DNA from: Roseateles_E cavernae | Lineage (GTDB): Bacteria; Pseudomonadota; Gammaproteobacteria; Burkholderiales; Burkholderiaceae_C | Direction of reading: 5' to 3' | DNA: 64,000 nt | Assembly (NCBI RefSeq): GCF_040187885.1 | Contig: NZ_JBDPLH010000004.1 | Coordinates: 124,001-188,000, forward strand | Shown here: positions 1 to 8,227 of the stretch, in pieces | Layout: the number at the start of each line of letters is the position of its first letter | Numbering within the stretch: position 1 is the stretch's first letter | The notes under the pieces: generated by a model | Seen by the model: the letters and a program-made list of their open reading frames with translations, nothing else | The model's database searches: none | Told to the model about the DNA's origin: nothing | Translations under genes and position numbers: made by a program

Positions 1-3000
1 GGCTGCCCAGCCTGGCGCTGTCGCCGAGCCGGTAGCAGCCAGCATCGTCCTGTGTGATGTGCAGCAGCGAGATCGCGCCGATGGAGGCGATCTCGGGCCG
101 GGCGCGGGCAAAGGCCTCCAGCTCCTCGGCATGCAGGCGCCAGTCGAACTGCACGCCGCGTCCGCCCGGCCGCCACGGCGACAGATAGTCCAGCAGGTCC
201 AGATTGAGACGGCGCAGCGTGCTGCCGGCCGGCACACCGGCCACCAGGCTCAGCGCGCAGCGCAGCTGTACGCGGGCATAGGCGCAGTTGCGCACCGTCA
301 GGCTCAGGTGCGGGCTGCTGCGCGCGCTCAGGTAGGCCTGGATGCGGGCCAGCGTCGCCGCATCCAGCCGTGGCGCGGCATCGGCCGGCGCGTCGGGCGG
401 CGGCGCGGCGACCACCACCACCCGCAGCGCGCCCCGGCTGCCCAGGCAGCGCACCTTGATGACCTCGGGGAAGGCGTCCAGCACCAGGCGCTCGACGTCC
501 CAGACCGTCGCGGCCCGGCCCTTGTGATGCAGGCGCTCGGCCGCGCGCACATGCAGCGCGGCGTCGTCCTCGGCCGCGCGCGCACCGAAGGCGCCGTCGA
601 CCTGGCGCACGTTGCCCAGCCCGGCGATGGGCTGCAGGCTGTTCTTGATGCGGCCCGGGGGCAGCGCCGGCTCGCCCGGCGGCGCCGCGCCCAGCCGCAG
701 CACTTCCAGGCCCTGGGCCTGCACGCCCTGGAAGCCGGCCAGCAGCTCGAAGCCCCAGTCGGCGCTCAGGCGCAGCCAGAACAGCTCGGGCCCGGGCAGG
801 GCCGGGCAGCCGCGGCTCAGATCGGCCGGCAGGTCCAGCACCATCAGGCCGCTGCGCAACAGGCCCTGGGTGCCGTCGTGCAGCAGGCGCTGGGGGTCCA
901 GCCAGCGCCAGGCATCGCCGCACCAGGCGGCCCAGCGCAGCCGCGGGCGCTGCGCGTCCGGCGCATCGGCGGCCTGTTCGGCGCGCAGCCTAAACAGCAG
1001 GGACAGCGGCCCCTGCAGCTCGCTGGCGCGCAGACCGATGAAGAGCTGGCCGTCGGCCTGCAGGCGCGGCAGCCAGTGGTGGCCGCGCTGCCCGGGCAGC
1101 AAGCGCTCCCGGCCGAACGGGCCTTGCTGGAACAGCTGGCTGGCACCGGGCTGATCGGCCTCGGCCGTCAGCAGGCCGATCAGCTCTCTGGCTTCGTAGT
1201 CGACGCTGAGCTGCTCCAGCTGCGGGGTGTAGGGCGGCCGGGGCAGCGGCTCGGGCTCGCGGGCGCGCTTGAGCCGGCTGTTGCGGCTCAGCACCTCGGT
1301 CATCAGCTGCGGGTAGAGCGCATGGCCGAAGGCCGCCGGCGGTTCGGCCAGGCCCAGGCGGAAAAAGCCCTGGCGGCTGGCCAGGCTGAACTCGCCGCTC
1401 TGCCCCGGCTGGCCGGCTGGTTCGGCGCGGTGCCAGCGCTTGAGTTCGGTGGCGTCCAGCGCCAGCGTGCGCTGCGCCGCGATGCGACGCTGGCCGCTCA
1501 GGCTGTCGAACAGCGCCGTGGCCTCGCCCTGGGCCGCCTGCCAGCGGCCATTGGCCAGCAGCGACCAGCGCGCACGGAACACCGGGTTGCTCCAGTCGCC
1601 CGGATAGCCGCGGTAGTGCTCGGCAAAACCGCCACCGCAGCCGGGCAGCGCGGCCCACAGCAGATGCAGACGCAGGCTTTGCAGCGGCTTGGCCACCAGC
1701 TCGGGGCTGCCCAGCACCAGATAGGAGGCGGCGTCGGGCAGTGGTCCGAAGGGCGCGAAGGGCTTGCTGGGGTCGAGCCGGCCGAGCTGGTTGTGCAGCC
1801 AGAGCTGGCGCAGGCCACGCACCTTCACCGCCAGCGCGATGCTGTGCAGCGGCAGCTGCTGCAGCAGGCTGTAGGCATGCAGCCGGGTCTGCGGCTGCAG
1901 CTGCAGCTGCAGCACCGGCAGGGCCGGCCAGTCCGGGCCATGGAGGGCGGCCTGGCAGGCGACGATGGCCGGCTGCTCGGGCCGCAGGCGCAGGCTCAAC
2001 TCGACCGCGCCGCCCGGGCCGCGCTCGGCAAACACCTCATCCACCGCCAGCCAGCCCTGCTCGGTGCTGAGCCGGGCGCGCCACAGGCCACGGAACACGC
2101 GGTCGAACACCAGCGAGCGCTCCAGCGGGCGGCGGCCGTAGATCAGCGACAGCGGGTCATCGACCGCGGCTTCGCCGGCCTCGTTGGCCTGCAAGACCCG
2201 GCGCGCATGGACGCGCAGCGCCGCCAGATCGGCCTCGCGCAGCTCGGCGGCGCTGCAGAGCCAGACCGCGAACAGCCGGCCCAGGCGCTGGGCCAGCAGC
2301 GCCGGCTGCTCGGTGGCCAGGCAGCGTGCGAGCAGAAAACACAGCATCAGCGAGCTGCCCGCCGTCGCGCCGCGGACCAGCGTCGCGGCGGCCATCGCCC
2401 GCTCTTCGTCCGATGGCGCGGGCCGCAGACCGGCGCGCTCGCGCGGCGGATGCTGCTGGGCCTCGATCTGGGCCAGGCGGCGGTAGGCCTGCTGCAAGCC
2501 CTCGAGATCCGGCGGCGCGGGGTCTTGCGCGTCGGCGTGCAGGCGCACACGGATCTCGCGCTCGCCCTCGCGCAGCGCCAGCAGACCCGAGGCGATGGCC
2601 AGACCCAGCTCGGCATCGGCGCCGCTGTCGATATCGGCGGCCTGCGGCCGGGCCTGCACGCCCAGCATCGGCCAGCTGGCCGGGCCGTCCATCAGCACCG
2701 GCAGGCGCTGGGCCTTGCTGCGGCTGGCGTAGCCGAACTCGCGTTCCGGCGAGATCAGCGGGTCGTGCTCCAGGCGCAGGCTCAACAGGGCCTCGACACG
2801 GGCATCGCCCAGCCACAGCTCATGGCTGGACGCGAACTCGATCAGCTGGCCCTGGGCATTCTTGCCGGCGCCAAAGCGCGTGCCGGCCGGCAGGCGCAGC
2901 ACACCGTGGCTCAGCGTGGTGTGGCCCGGCGCGCGCTCCAGCAGCAGATGGGCCCGCTCGGGCAAGGCCGGCCGCGTGCCCAGGCCCAGCAGCTCGCGAT

Positions 3001-3712
3001 GGTAGAAATGCTTGAAGCGCTCGGGAAAGTCGTTGAGCGGCGCACGGCTTTGCTGCAGCAGCTGCAGCAGCGTCAGCAGCAGGCCGACGGCCGGCTCATG
3101 GGTCTGGGTGCGCAGGCTGTCGGCCAGCTGTTCCTGGGCCAGCTTGCGCAGGCGCCGCAGCGCGCGGCACAGGCCCACCCAGAGCTGGCGCAGCAGCAGC
3201 GAGGTGTCGGGCTCCGGCTCGCCCTCGGGCGCGCCCGTCCAGGCCGGATGCAGGCGCGCCCATGCCAGGCGCTGGACCTCGAAACGCTGCAGGCCCTGGC
3301 GCAGCAGCGGGGCCAGCTCTTGCGCGATCAGGGTCTGCAGGCTGGCGGCCAGCGGGGCGCTGAACTGATGGGCGTCCAGCCCGTGGCACCAGCGATCGAG
3401 CTGCCCGACCAGGGCCCAGCAGCGCTGCCAGCGGGCGTCCAGATCGAGCCAGGGCAGATGCTCCAGCGCACGGGCCTCATGGGCCTCGGCCGGGTAGGCG
3501 GCGACATCGGCCAGCAGCAGGCTCAGGTCCCGGCCCAGCAGCTCGCCCCAGTCGCCGGCCGGCGCGCCGAAGGGCTCGACAAAGCGCAGCCCGCGTGCCT
3601 GGGCCAGCGACAGGCGCAGGCGCTGCGCCAGGCTCAGCTCGTCGGGCAGCAGATAGCCGGCGCGCAGGGCCGGCGCCTGGCGTTCGCTTTGCTGGGTGCC
3701 GGTCGCTGCCAT
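1..3712 (-). CDS. eCIS baseplate J-like protein (Afp11/Pvc11 type), 3' end outside window
   Basis: This is the large baseplate component that should form the wedge around the spike of a contractile injection particle. The frame opens with ATG at 3712, four bases after the gp25 stop, and stays open to the left edge (about 1237 codons visible). I checked the same frame near 3010 (reads PERFKHFYHRELLG) and near 520 (reads HHKGRAATVWDVERLVLDAF). The second stretch, followed by PEVIKVRCLG, resembles the conserved C-terminal segment of baseplate J/gp47-like proteins of eCIS clusters. Family members are typically above 1000 residues, so only a small part is probably missing. A plus-strand open frame over 59-3844 is antisense shadow. 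Family assignment is from recalled sequence features, not a search. Confidence 0.8.
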   Translation of the reverse strand, partial: MAATGTQQSERQAPALRAGYLLPDELSLAQRLRLSLAQARGLRFVEPFGAPAGDWGELLGRDLSLLLADVAAYPAEAHEARALEHLPWLDLDARWQRCWALVGQLDRWCHGLDAHQFSAPLAASLQTLIAQELAPLLRQGLQRFEVQRLAWARLHPAWTGAPEGEPEPDTSLLLRQLWVGLCRALRRLRKLAQEQLADSLRTQTHEPAVGLLLTLLQLLQQSRAPLNDFPERFKHFYHRELLGLGTRPALPERAHLLLERAPGHTTLSHGVLRLPAGTRFGAGKNAQGQLIEFASSHELWLGDARVEALLSLRLEHDPLISPEREFGYASRSKAQRLPVLMDGPASWPMLGVQARPQAADIDSGADAELGLAIASGLLALREGEREIRVRLHADAQDPAPPDLEGLQQAYRRLAQIEAQQHPPRERAGLRPAPSDEERAMAAATLVRGATAGSSLMLCFLLARCLATEQPALLAQRLGRLFAVWLCSAAELREADLAALRVHARRVLQANEAGEAAVDDPLSLIYGRRPLERSLVFDRVFRGLWRARLSTEQGWLAVDEVFAERGPGGAVELSLRLRPEQPAIVACQAALHGPDWPALPVLQLQLQPQTRLHAYSLLQQLPLHSIALAVKVRGLRQLWLHNQLGRLDPSKPFAPFGPLPDAASYLVLGSPELVAKPLQSLRLHLLWAALPGCGGGFAEHYRGYPGDWSNPVFRARWSLLANGRWQAAQGEATALFDSLSGQRRIAAQRTLALDATELKRWHRAEPAGQPGQSGEFSLASRQGFFRLGLAEPPAAFGHALYPQLMTEVLSRNSRLKRAREPEPLPRPPYTPQLEQLSVDYEARELIGLLTAEADQPGASQLFQQGPFGRERLLPGQRGHHWLPRLQADGQLFIGLRASELQGPLSLLFRLRAEQAADAPDAQRPRLRWAAWCGDAWRWLDPQRLLHDGTQGLLRSGLMVLDLPADLSRGCPALPGPELFWLRLSADWGFELLAGFQGVQAQGLEVLRLGAAPPGEPALPPGRIKNSLQPIAGLGNVRQVDGAFGARAAEDDAALHVRAAERLHHKGRAATVWDVERLVLDAFPEVIKVRCLGSRGALRVVVVAAPPPDAPADAAPRLDAATLARIQAYLSARSSPHLSLTVRNCAYARVQLRCALSLVAGVPAGSTLRRLNLDLLDYLSPWRPGGRGVQFDWRLHAEELEAFARARPEIASIGAISLLHITQDDAGCYRLGDSARLGS

Positions 3713-3716
3713 GGCG

Positions 3717-4127
3717 TCAATCGGCCCGCATCGGGCTGGTGGCCTGCTGCAGATACAGCGGGTAGACGAGGTTGTGGCGCGTGTTGGTGCTGCGCACGCT
3801 GTAGTGCAGGCTCAGCTCCAGGCAGGCGGGTTCGAGATCACTGATGCGGGCATCGACGAACTCCAGCGTGATGCGCGGCTCGAAGAACAGGATGGCCTTG
3901 GTCAGCATGTCGCGCAGCTCGGTCAGGGTCTGCTCGTTGGCGGCCTCGAAGACCAGCTCGCGCAGCCGGCAGCCATAGGCTGGCTGCATCAATCGCTCGC
4001 CGACATGGGTGGACATCAGGATGCGCAGGCTCTCGGCGATATCGGCCTCGCCCTCGACCATCTCGACACCCCGGCTGCGCGCCGAGAAGCGCGGTGGGAA
4101 GCTCCAGCCCCGGCCCAGAAAGCTCAT
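3717..4127 (-). CDS. gp25/lysozyme-like baseplate wedge protein (Afp9/Pvc9 type)
   Basis: 136 aa, the usual length for gp25-type wedge proteins of phage tails, T6SS (TssE) and eCIS. These join the sheath to the baseplate. The sequence reads MSFLGRGWSFPPRFS, then an early acidic stretch (MVEGEADIAESLRIL), then LMSTHVGERLMQPAYGC, which matches the family pattern 'I..IL.T..GER...P.YG'. The C-terminal half (LFFEPRITLEFVDARI) also fits. The start ATG at 4127 lies two bases after the PAAR stop (TGA-CG-ATG), so translation is probably coupled. The next gene begins four bases after this stop. It sits between PAAR and baseplate J, where Afp/PVC clusters also carry it, although Afp has gp25 before PAAR. 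Confidence 0.9.
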   Translation of the reverse strand: MSFLGRGWSFPPRFSARSRGVEMVEGEADIAESLRILMSTHVGERLMQPAYGCRLRELVFEAANEQTLTELRDMLTKAILFFEPRITLEFVDARISDLEPACLELSLHYSVRSTNTRHNLVYPLYLQQATSPMRAD

Positions 4128-4129
4128 CG

Positions 4130-4429
4130 TCAGCCCCCGATCAGCACGGTGGGCAGGCCCAGCACGATGCTGCCGCCATGGGCCGTGCTGTCGCCGATGC
4201 GGGCGGCGGGCTTGCCGCCGATCAGCACGGTGGCCGAGCCCTTGACGATCACATCGGGCGGGCCGACGCAGACCGCGTTGTCGCCGACCACGGCGGCCGG
4301 GATCTTGCCGATCAGCACGGTGGGCACGCCGGGGCCCACGATGGGACCGCCGACATGGGGGATGGGCGGCAGCCCCGGCGTGACCATCGGGCAGGCATGC
4401 ATATCGGTGAGGCGGGCGGCGGGCGGCAT
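4130..4429 (-). CDS. PAAR-repeat spike tip protein (Afp10/Pvc10 type)
   Basis: 99 aa. PAAR proteins form the metal-stabilised point on the trimeric spike. The protein begins MPPAARLTDMHACPM, and the PPAAR motif and following H-x-C are classic. It then carries short repeats ending VLIG (PTVLIGKIPAA, ATVLIGGKPAARIGDSTAHGG and a final PTVLIGG). No extra toxin domain is attached. The ATG at 4429 is 17 bases after the spike-gene stop. The same frame stays open upstream to 6367, but that part is antiphase to the strong spike gene and is not coding. An orphan PAAR could also serve a T6SS, but no T6SS core gene is present and the neighbours are eCIS. Confidence 0.93.
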   Translation of the reverse strand: MPPAARLTDMHACPMVTPGLPPIPHVGGPIVGPGVPTVLIGKIPAAVVGDNAVCVGPPDVIVKGSATVLIGGKPAARIGDSTAHGGSIVLGLPTVLIGG

Positions 4430-4446
4430 GGCTGTCCTGGTCGGCT

Positions 4447-6237
4447 TCAGTTGATCATCACCATCGCGCCCTTGACCGTGGTCTGGCCCGAGGCCGAGAG
4501 CTCGGCGGTGGCCGCGCCCTTGGCCGTGATGCCGACCTGGGCCTCGCAGCTGATGTTCAGGCCGGCGGCCTTGATGTCGGCCTTGGACGTCAGCTCGATC
4601 GCGTTGACGGCGTCCAGCGTGATGCCGCCCTTGGCCGTCAGCTTGATGTCCTTGGGGCTGTCCAGCGCGATGCCGTCGCTGCTGAGCTTGATGCTGTTGC
4701 CGTTCTGGTCCTTGATCAGGATGCTCTTGTCCTTGTCGTCCAGCACGATCTGGTTGTTGGCCGGGGTCGTCAGCGTGATGATCTTGTCCTTCTCGTCGAA
4801 TACCAGCCGGTGCTTGCAGCGGGTCACCAGGGCCTTGGTGTCGTTCTCGGCGGCCAGTTCGTAGGGCGGGCTGCGGCTGCTGCTGTAGAGGCTGCCGAGC
4901 ACGACCGGATGGCTGGGGTCGGCGCTCAGAAAGCCGACGATGACCTCGTCGCCGACCTCGGGCAGGAAGAAGGCGCCGAAGCCGCTGGATGCATGCAGCT
5001 GCAGCAGCCGCGCCCAGATGCCTTCGGTGGCGGTCTGCAGCACCGGCAGCTTGACCTGGATGCGCTGCTCGCCGCCGGGGTCGGCGTCGAGCTTCATCAC
5101 GACGCCGATCTGCAGGCCGTGGATGCCCGGCAGCAGGCCGCCGGCCGGCGCAGCCATCACATCGGGGCGCTGCATATGCCAGTCGGGGTCGAGACCGAAC
5201 TCGGCCTCGCTGAGCCACTCGCCGTCGTGGATCTCGTGCTGGACGGCGCTGACGAAGACCGGGCCGTTGACCCGCGCGCCGACGCCGGCCAGCGCGATCA
5301 GGGTCGCCGGCTTGGCCAGCGCGCTGCCCTGGAAGCTCATGCGGCCGCGCACCCGCGCCAGCGCCGCCTTCAGCTGGGCGGCCTTGGCCCATTGCTCCAG
5401 CGCGGCCTGGGGCAGGGCGGCGCTGCTTTGCAGCCGGTAGCTGTCCGGGCTGACGACCTCGGCCAGGGTCGCGCCGCTCAGATTGCCCTGCGCGTTCAGC
5501 GCCAGCGGCGCGGCCGCGCTGCTCTCGACCACGGCCTGCTGGGCCGGATCCCAGGCATGGGCCTGGGCGGCCTTGAGCTGGCTGCGCGCATCGATATCGG
5601 CCTGCAGCGCGATCAGATCGACGCCCCAGGTGACAGACAGCGCCGGCTCGGCCGAGGCATCGGGCGGCTTGACCGTGATCTTGCCGTCCTCGACCGCGAC
5701 CAGCAGGCCCATCGCGTCGGCCCGCGCCAGCATGAAGTCCCAGTCGCTGCAGTCGTACTGCAGCAGCTCGGCCTGCTGGACCTCGGTGCTCTGCACATCG
5801 GCCTGCAGGCCGGCGGCGGCGATCAGGCCGGAGATGATGTCGCTGTCGGTCTGGTCCTGGTACTTGGCGTTGACGCGGCCTATCGCCATCTTGCAGGCCT
5901 TGTCGCGGCATTCGACGATCAGGCGGCTGTGGTTGTCGCCGCTGATCTTCAGGCTGTGGCGCACGACGATGCCGCTGAAGATCTGCGCATCGCTGTCGCC
6001 ATAGCCGGCGCGCAGCACGATGGCGCTGCCGGGCGTGAACAGCGCGCCGTCGCTGACCGGGTATTTGTTGCCGGGCATGTCGCCGTCGTCGATCACCAGG
6101 CGCGCCCAGGGCAGGCTGTTGAGCGCGTGGCGCACCGTCAGCGAGAGGATGCGCAGCTGCTCCTGCACCTCGGTGCCCTCGCTTTGCACGACCAGGCGGA
6201 CCGGACCTTCGGCGCTGGCGCTGGGGGAGGCGGGCAT
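4447..6237 (-). CDS. gp5/VgrG-like spike protein (Afp8/Pvc8 type)
   Basis: 596 aa. It forms the trimeric spike (hub plus needle) under the tube. Residues about 15-350 match the VgrG/gp27-like hub (DFMLARADAMGLLVAVEDGK is typical). An OB-fold follows around 375-460 (GLQIGVVMKL...FLPEVGDEVIVGFLSADPSHPVVLGSLY). The C-terminal 120 residues are a short-period beta-helix (ITLTTPANNQIVLDDKDKSI then repeated I.L...DI.L). There is no C-terminal toxin extension. The start at 6237 has AAGGAG seven bases upstream, and the preceding LysM stop is 12 bases away. It is shorter than many T6SS VgrGs but normal for eCIS. Placement between LysM and PAAR argues for eCIS rather than T6SS. Confidence 0.92.
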   Translation of the reverse strand: MPASPSASAEGPVRLVVQSEGTEVQEQLRILSLTVRHALNSLPWARLVIDDGDMPGNKYPVSDGALFTPGSAIVLRAGYGDSDAQIFSGIVVRHSLKISGDNHSRLIVECRDKACKMAIGRVNAKYQDQTDSDIISGLIAAAGLQADVQSTEVQQAELLQYDCSDWDFMLARADAMGLLVAVEDGKITVKPPDASAEPALSVTWGVDLIALQADIDARSQLKAAQAHAWDPAQQAVVESSAAAPLALNAQGNLSGATLAEVVSPDSYRLQSSAALPQAALEQWAKAAQLKAALARVRGRMSFQGSALAKPATLIALAGVGARVNGPVFVSAVQHEIHDGEWLSEAEFGLDPDWHMQRPDVMAAPAGGLLPGIHGLQIGVVMKLDADPGGEQRIQVKLPVLQTATEGIWARLLQLHASSGFGAFFLPEVGDEVIVGFLSADPSHPVVLGSLYSSSRSPPYELAAENDTKALVTRCKHRLVFDEKDKIITLTTPANNQIVLDDKDKSILIKDQNGNSIKLSSDGIALDSPKDIKLTAKGGITLDAVNAIELTSKADIKAAGLNISCEAQVGITAKGAATAELSASGQTTVKGAMVMIN

Positions 6238-6249
6238 GCTGTCGCTCCT

Positions 6250-6939
6250 TCAGGCCAGCGGCGGAAAGTGCAGGCGCAGGCCCGGCCGCAGGCGGCGGAA
6301 TTCGCGCAGGCCGTTGAAGCGCGCGACCTCGGGGTAGTAGCGGCTGTCGCCGTAGATGCGGTGGCACAGCAGCGGCAGGGTGTCGCCTTCGCGCACCTCG
6401 ACCGAATGGCTCAGGTCGGGGCTGGAACGGTTGGCGCGACGCTCGGCCTCGGGCGCGCTGAGGAAGCCGACGAAGTCCATCTCGGCGCTGGCGCGCAGCG
6501 GCGCGCCGCTGGGCTTGAACAGCGTGTACTGCAGGCCGATGCTGCAGAGCCGGCCGTAGAACACCATCGTGCCCCAGAGGATTTGCACATGGTTGGGCTC
6601 ATGGGCCTCGCCGCGGTAGGTGTAGATCACGCGGTTCAGCGCCTCGATCTGGTCGGCCACCTCGATGGGCTGGCCCGGGCCTATCGGCACGACGCCGGTG
6701 CCGTCGAAGGTGGCGGTGAAGCTGATGTCGTCCGGGTCTATGCCGGAGAAGCGCATCGGCGAGCCGATCTGGCCGACCACGCGCTTGGTGTTGTAGCGGA
6801 TGGTGCGCTGGTGGCTGAACTCCGCAGGATTGATCTGCAAGGCGTAGTTGACGCCGCGATCCACCATGATGGAGCCGGACTGGCTGACGGTGCAGCGGGT
6901 CAGGGTCAGGGCTTGCCTTTGGCCGGAGGCGGGGATCAT
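6250..6939 (-). CDS. LysM-domain tail adaptor (Afp7/Pvc7 type)
   Basis: 229 aa. Afp7-type proteins link the inner tube to the spike, and phage counterparts carry a C-terminal LysM domain. The start ATG at 6939 lies two bases after the DUF5908 stop. A longer in-frame opening to 6990 would overlap that gene and was rejected. The N-terminal part contains ALQINPAEFSHQRTIRYNTK and FSGIDPDDISFTATFDGTG, typical of this family. The C-terminal 50 residues read as LysM (EVREGDTLPLLCHRIYGDSR, then PGLRLHFPP). In phages the LysM region is structural, not for peptidoglycan. The order DUF5908-LysM-spike matches Pvc6-7-8. Confidence 0.88.
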   Translation of the reverse strand: MIPASGQRQALTLTRCTVSQSGSIMVDRGVNYALQINPAEFSHQRTIRYNTKRVVGQIGSPMRFSGIDPDDISFTATFDGTGVVPIGPGQPIEVADQIEALNRVIYTYRGEAHEPNHVQILWGTMVFYGRLCSIGLQYTLFKPSGAPLRASAEMDFVGFLSAPEAERRANRSSPDLSHSVEVREGDTLPLLCHRIYGDSRYYPEVARFNGLREFRRLRPGLRLHFPPLA

Positions 6940-6941
6940 GG

Positions 6942-7115
6942 CTAGCGCTCTCGTTGCTGCTGCAGCTGCTCCTGCAGCCAGGCCCGGCACTCGTTGAGGA
7001 TCTCCTGCTTCAGCTCGGCCAGGGTTTCGGGGTCAAGCGCGACCTGGTCTTGCGGGCGCGCCTCCTCCGGCCCGACGCTGGACTTGATCACCATCTGCCT
7101 GACCTCTATCGTCAT
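6942..7115 (-). CDS. Small eCIS protein of DUF5908 type (Afp6/Pvc6 position)
   Basis: 57 aa, easily missed. The frame begins MTIEVRQMVIKSSV, matching the start of DUF5908 proteins (pattern 'M.IE.R...IK..V'), which are recurrent small members of eCIS clusters. Their role is unknown. The second half (LAELKQEILNECRAWLQEQL) is predicted helical and rich in Gln and Glu. The ATG is at 7115, 19 bases after the second tube gene. The stop is two bases before the LysM gene start, so the genes are likely translationally coupled. Position between tube 2 and LysM is the strongest support. Family membership is from memory of the N-terminal pattern. Confidence 0.8.
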   Translation of the reverse strand: MTIEVRQMVIKSSVGPEEARPQDQVALDPETLAELKQEILNECRAWLQEQLQQQRER

Positions 7116-7134
7116 CGCCTCGCTCCTTGGCTGC

Positions 7135-7731
7135 CTACTTCATGCGCACACAGGTCTGGTAGGCCAGCTCGATCTGCTCGATCGCGACCTCGTTGCGGTC
7201 GGCGTTGAAAGCCTCGATGTCCCAGCCGACCGGATAGCAGTTCTCGAAGGACCAGACGCACAGCGGCTGGCCCATCTCGTCGAGCAGGCTGACCTGCACC
7301 GGCTTGAGCTCGATGCGCCGGCCCAGATCGCCCTCCAGCACCTGTCGGCACCAGGCGACCAGCTCGGTGTTCTTCATCGCCAGGCCGCGCTGCAGGCGCA
7401 GCGTGCCCTGCTTGATGCCCTTGGGCAGCTGGTGGATGAAGCGGTTTTCGCCGCCTTCCACCAGCGGCTCGAGCTCCATCGCCAGGCTGATGCCCGAGAC
7501 CTCCTGGAAGGAGCAGTCGCCGCTGCGGCCGTCGATCTGCACCGAGAAGTAGAAGGCCACCGGCGGGTAGCTGGCCTGGCTGGCCGGCGGGTCCCAGACC
7601 GTGGTGACCGCGGCTCTTGCGGTGCCGGCCGCGGAGATGCCCAGATCCAGCCGCGGCGGCAGCTGCAGCCGTGGCCGCTGCTGCGGCGGTGGCGGCAGCG
7701 GCGGCGGCTTGGGGATGACAGGATCGCTCAC
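7135..7731 (-). CDS. Second tail tube protein (Afp5/Pvc5 type)
   Basis: 198 aa from a GTG start at 7731, five bases after the tube-1 stop. No clear ribosome site is visible, so coupling to the upstream gene is likely. From about residue 57 it follows the T4 gp19-like tube fold seen in its neighbour: YPPVAFYFSVQIDG, CSFQEVSGI, and the end VAIEQIELAYQTCVRMK. The first 55 residues are unusual, being proline-rich (KPPPLPPPPQQRP) with no counterpart in tube 1. In Afp/PVC the second tube protein caps the tube start next to the baseplate. No in-frame ATG lies between the GTG and the domain core. The longer in-frame opening to 8127 runs antiphase through tube 1 and is not coding. Confidence 0.87.
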   Translation of the reverse strand: MSDPVIPKPPPLPPPPQQRPRLQLPPRLDLGISAAGTARAAVTTVWDPPASQASYPPVAFYFSVQIDGRSGDCSFQEVSGISLAMELEPLVEGGENRFIHQLPKGIKQGTLRLQRGLAMKNTELVAWCRQVLEGDLGRRIELKPVQVSLLDEMGQPLCVWSFENCYPVGWDIEAFNADRNEVAIEQIELAYQTCVRMK

Positions 7732-7736
7732 GGCGC

Positions 7737-8195
7737 TCAACCATTGGCGATGGTCAGGCCTTCGTGCGCGATCTCTATGGTTTCGACCGCGACCTCGTTG
7801 CCCTCGGCCTTCAGATCGGTGCCGGTGATCTTGGTGGGCCACGCGTTCGACAGGGTCCAGACCATGGTCGGCTTGCCTTCCTCGTCGAGCAGGCTGATCG
7901 TGACGGGCACGCGCTTGATGGTGTTCATCTTGATCTGGTTGAACCAGTCCCAGAACTTGTTGTCCGCCTTGAATACGCCTTTCTTCATCGTGACATTGCC
8001 GTGCTTCTTCAGCCCCGGCATCTTCAGCGACGAGAACACCGGGCTGTCGCCGTGGCGGTACTCGATCGGTTGGGCCTCGATGTCCAGCCCCGAGACCTCC
8101 TCGAAGGACATCACGTTCGCGTCCCACTTCACCTGGAAGTAGAACTTGGGCAGGGGCCAGACATTGGTCGATTGTTTGGAGCCGTCATCAGCCAT
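7737..8195 (-). CDS. Major tail tube protein (Afp1/Pvc1 type, gp19-like)
   Basis: 152 aa, the usual size for eCIS inner tube subunits, which stack as hexamers inside the sheath. Motifs typical of the family are visible: PKFYFQVKWD near the start, MSFEEVSGLDIEAQPIEYRH, LKKHGNVTMKKGV, and FWDWFNQI. The end reads VAVETIEIAHEGLTI. GGAG six bases before the ATG at 8195 supports the start. It lies directly downstream of the sheath gene and upstream of the second tube gene, with which it shares the fold. Assignment to the tube family is secure. Which of the two tube proteins is the major subunit is inferred from length and order. Confidence 0.94.
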   Translation of the reverse strand: MADDGSKQSTNVWPLPKFYFQVKWDANVMSFEEVSGLDIEAQPIEYRHGDSPVFSSLKMPGLKKHGNVTMKKGVFKADNKFWDWFNQIKMNTIKRVPVTISLLDEEGKPTMVWTLSNAWPTKITGTDLKAEGNEVAVETIEIAHEGLTIANG

Positions 8196-8227
8196 ATTGA
8201 TCTCCGCGATTTAGTGTGGGGCGCAGC

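Noticed and set aside
59..3844. 1261-codon open frame on the plus strand
   Set aside because: Antisense to the baseplate J-like gene; composition is Gln/Ala/Arg-rich with no domain, whereas the minus frame reads family motifs.
4130..6367. Possible 745-aa fusion ending in PAAR
   Set aside because: All but the last 100 codons are antiphase to the spike gene; PAAR has its own start at 4429.
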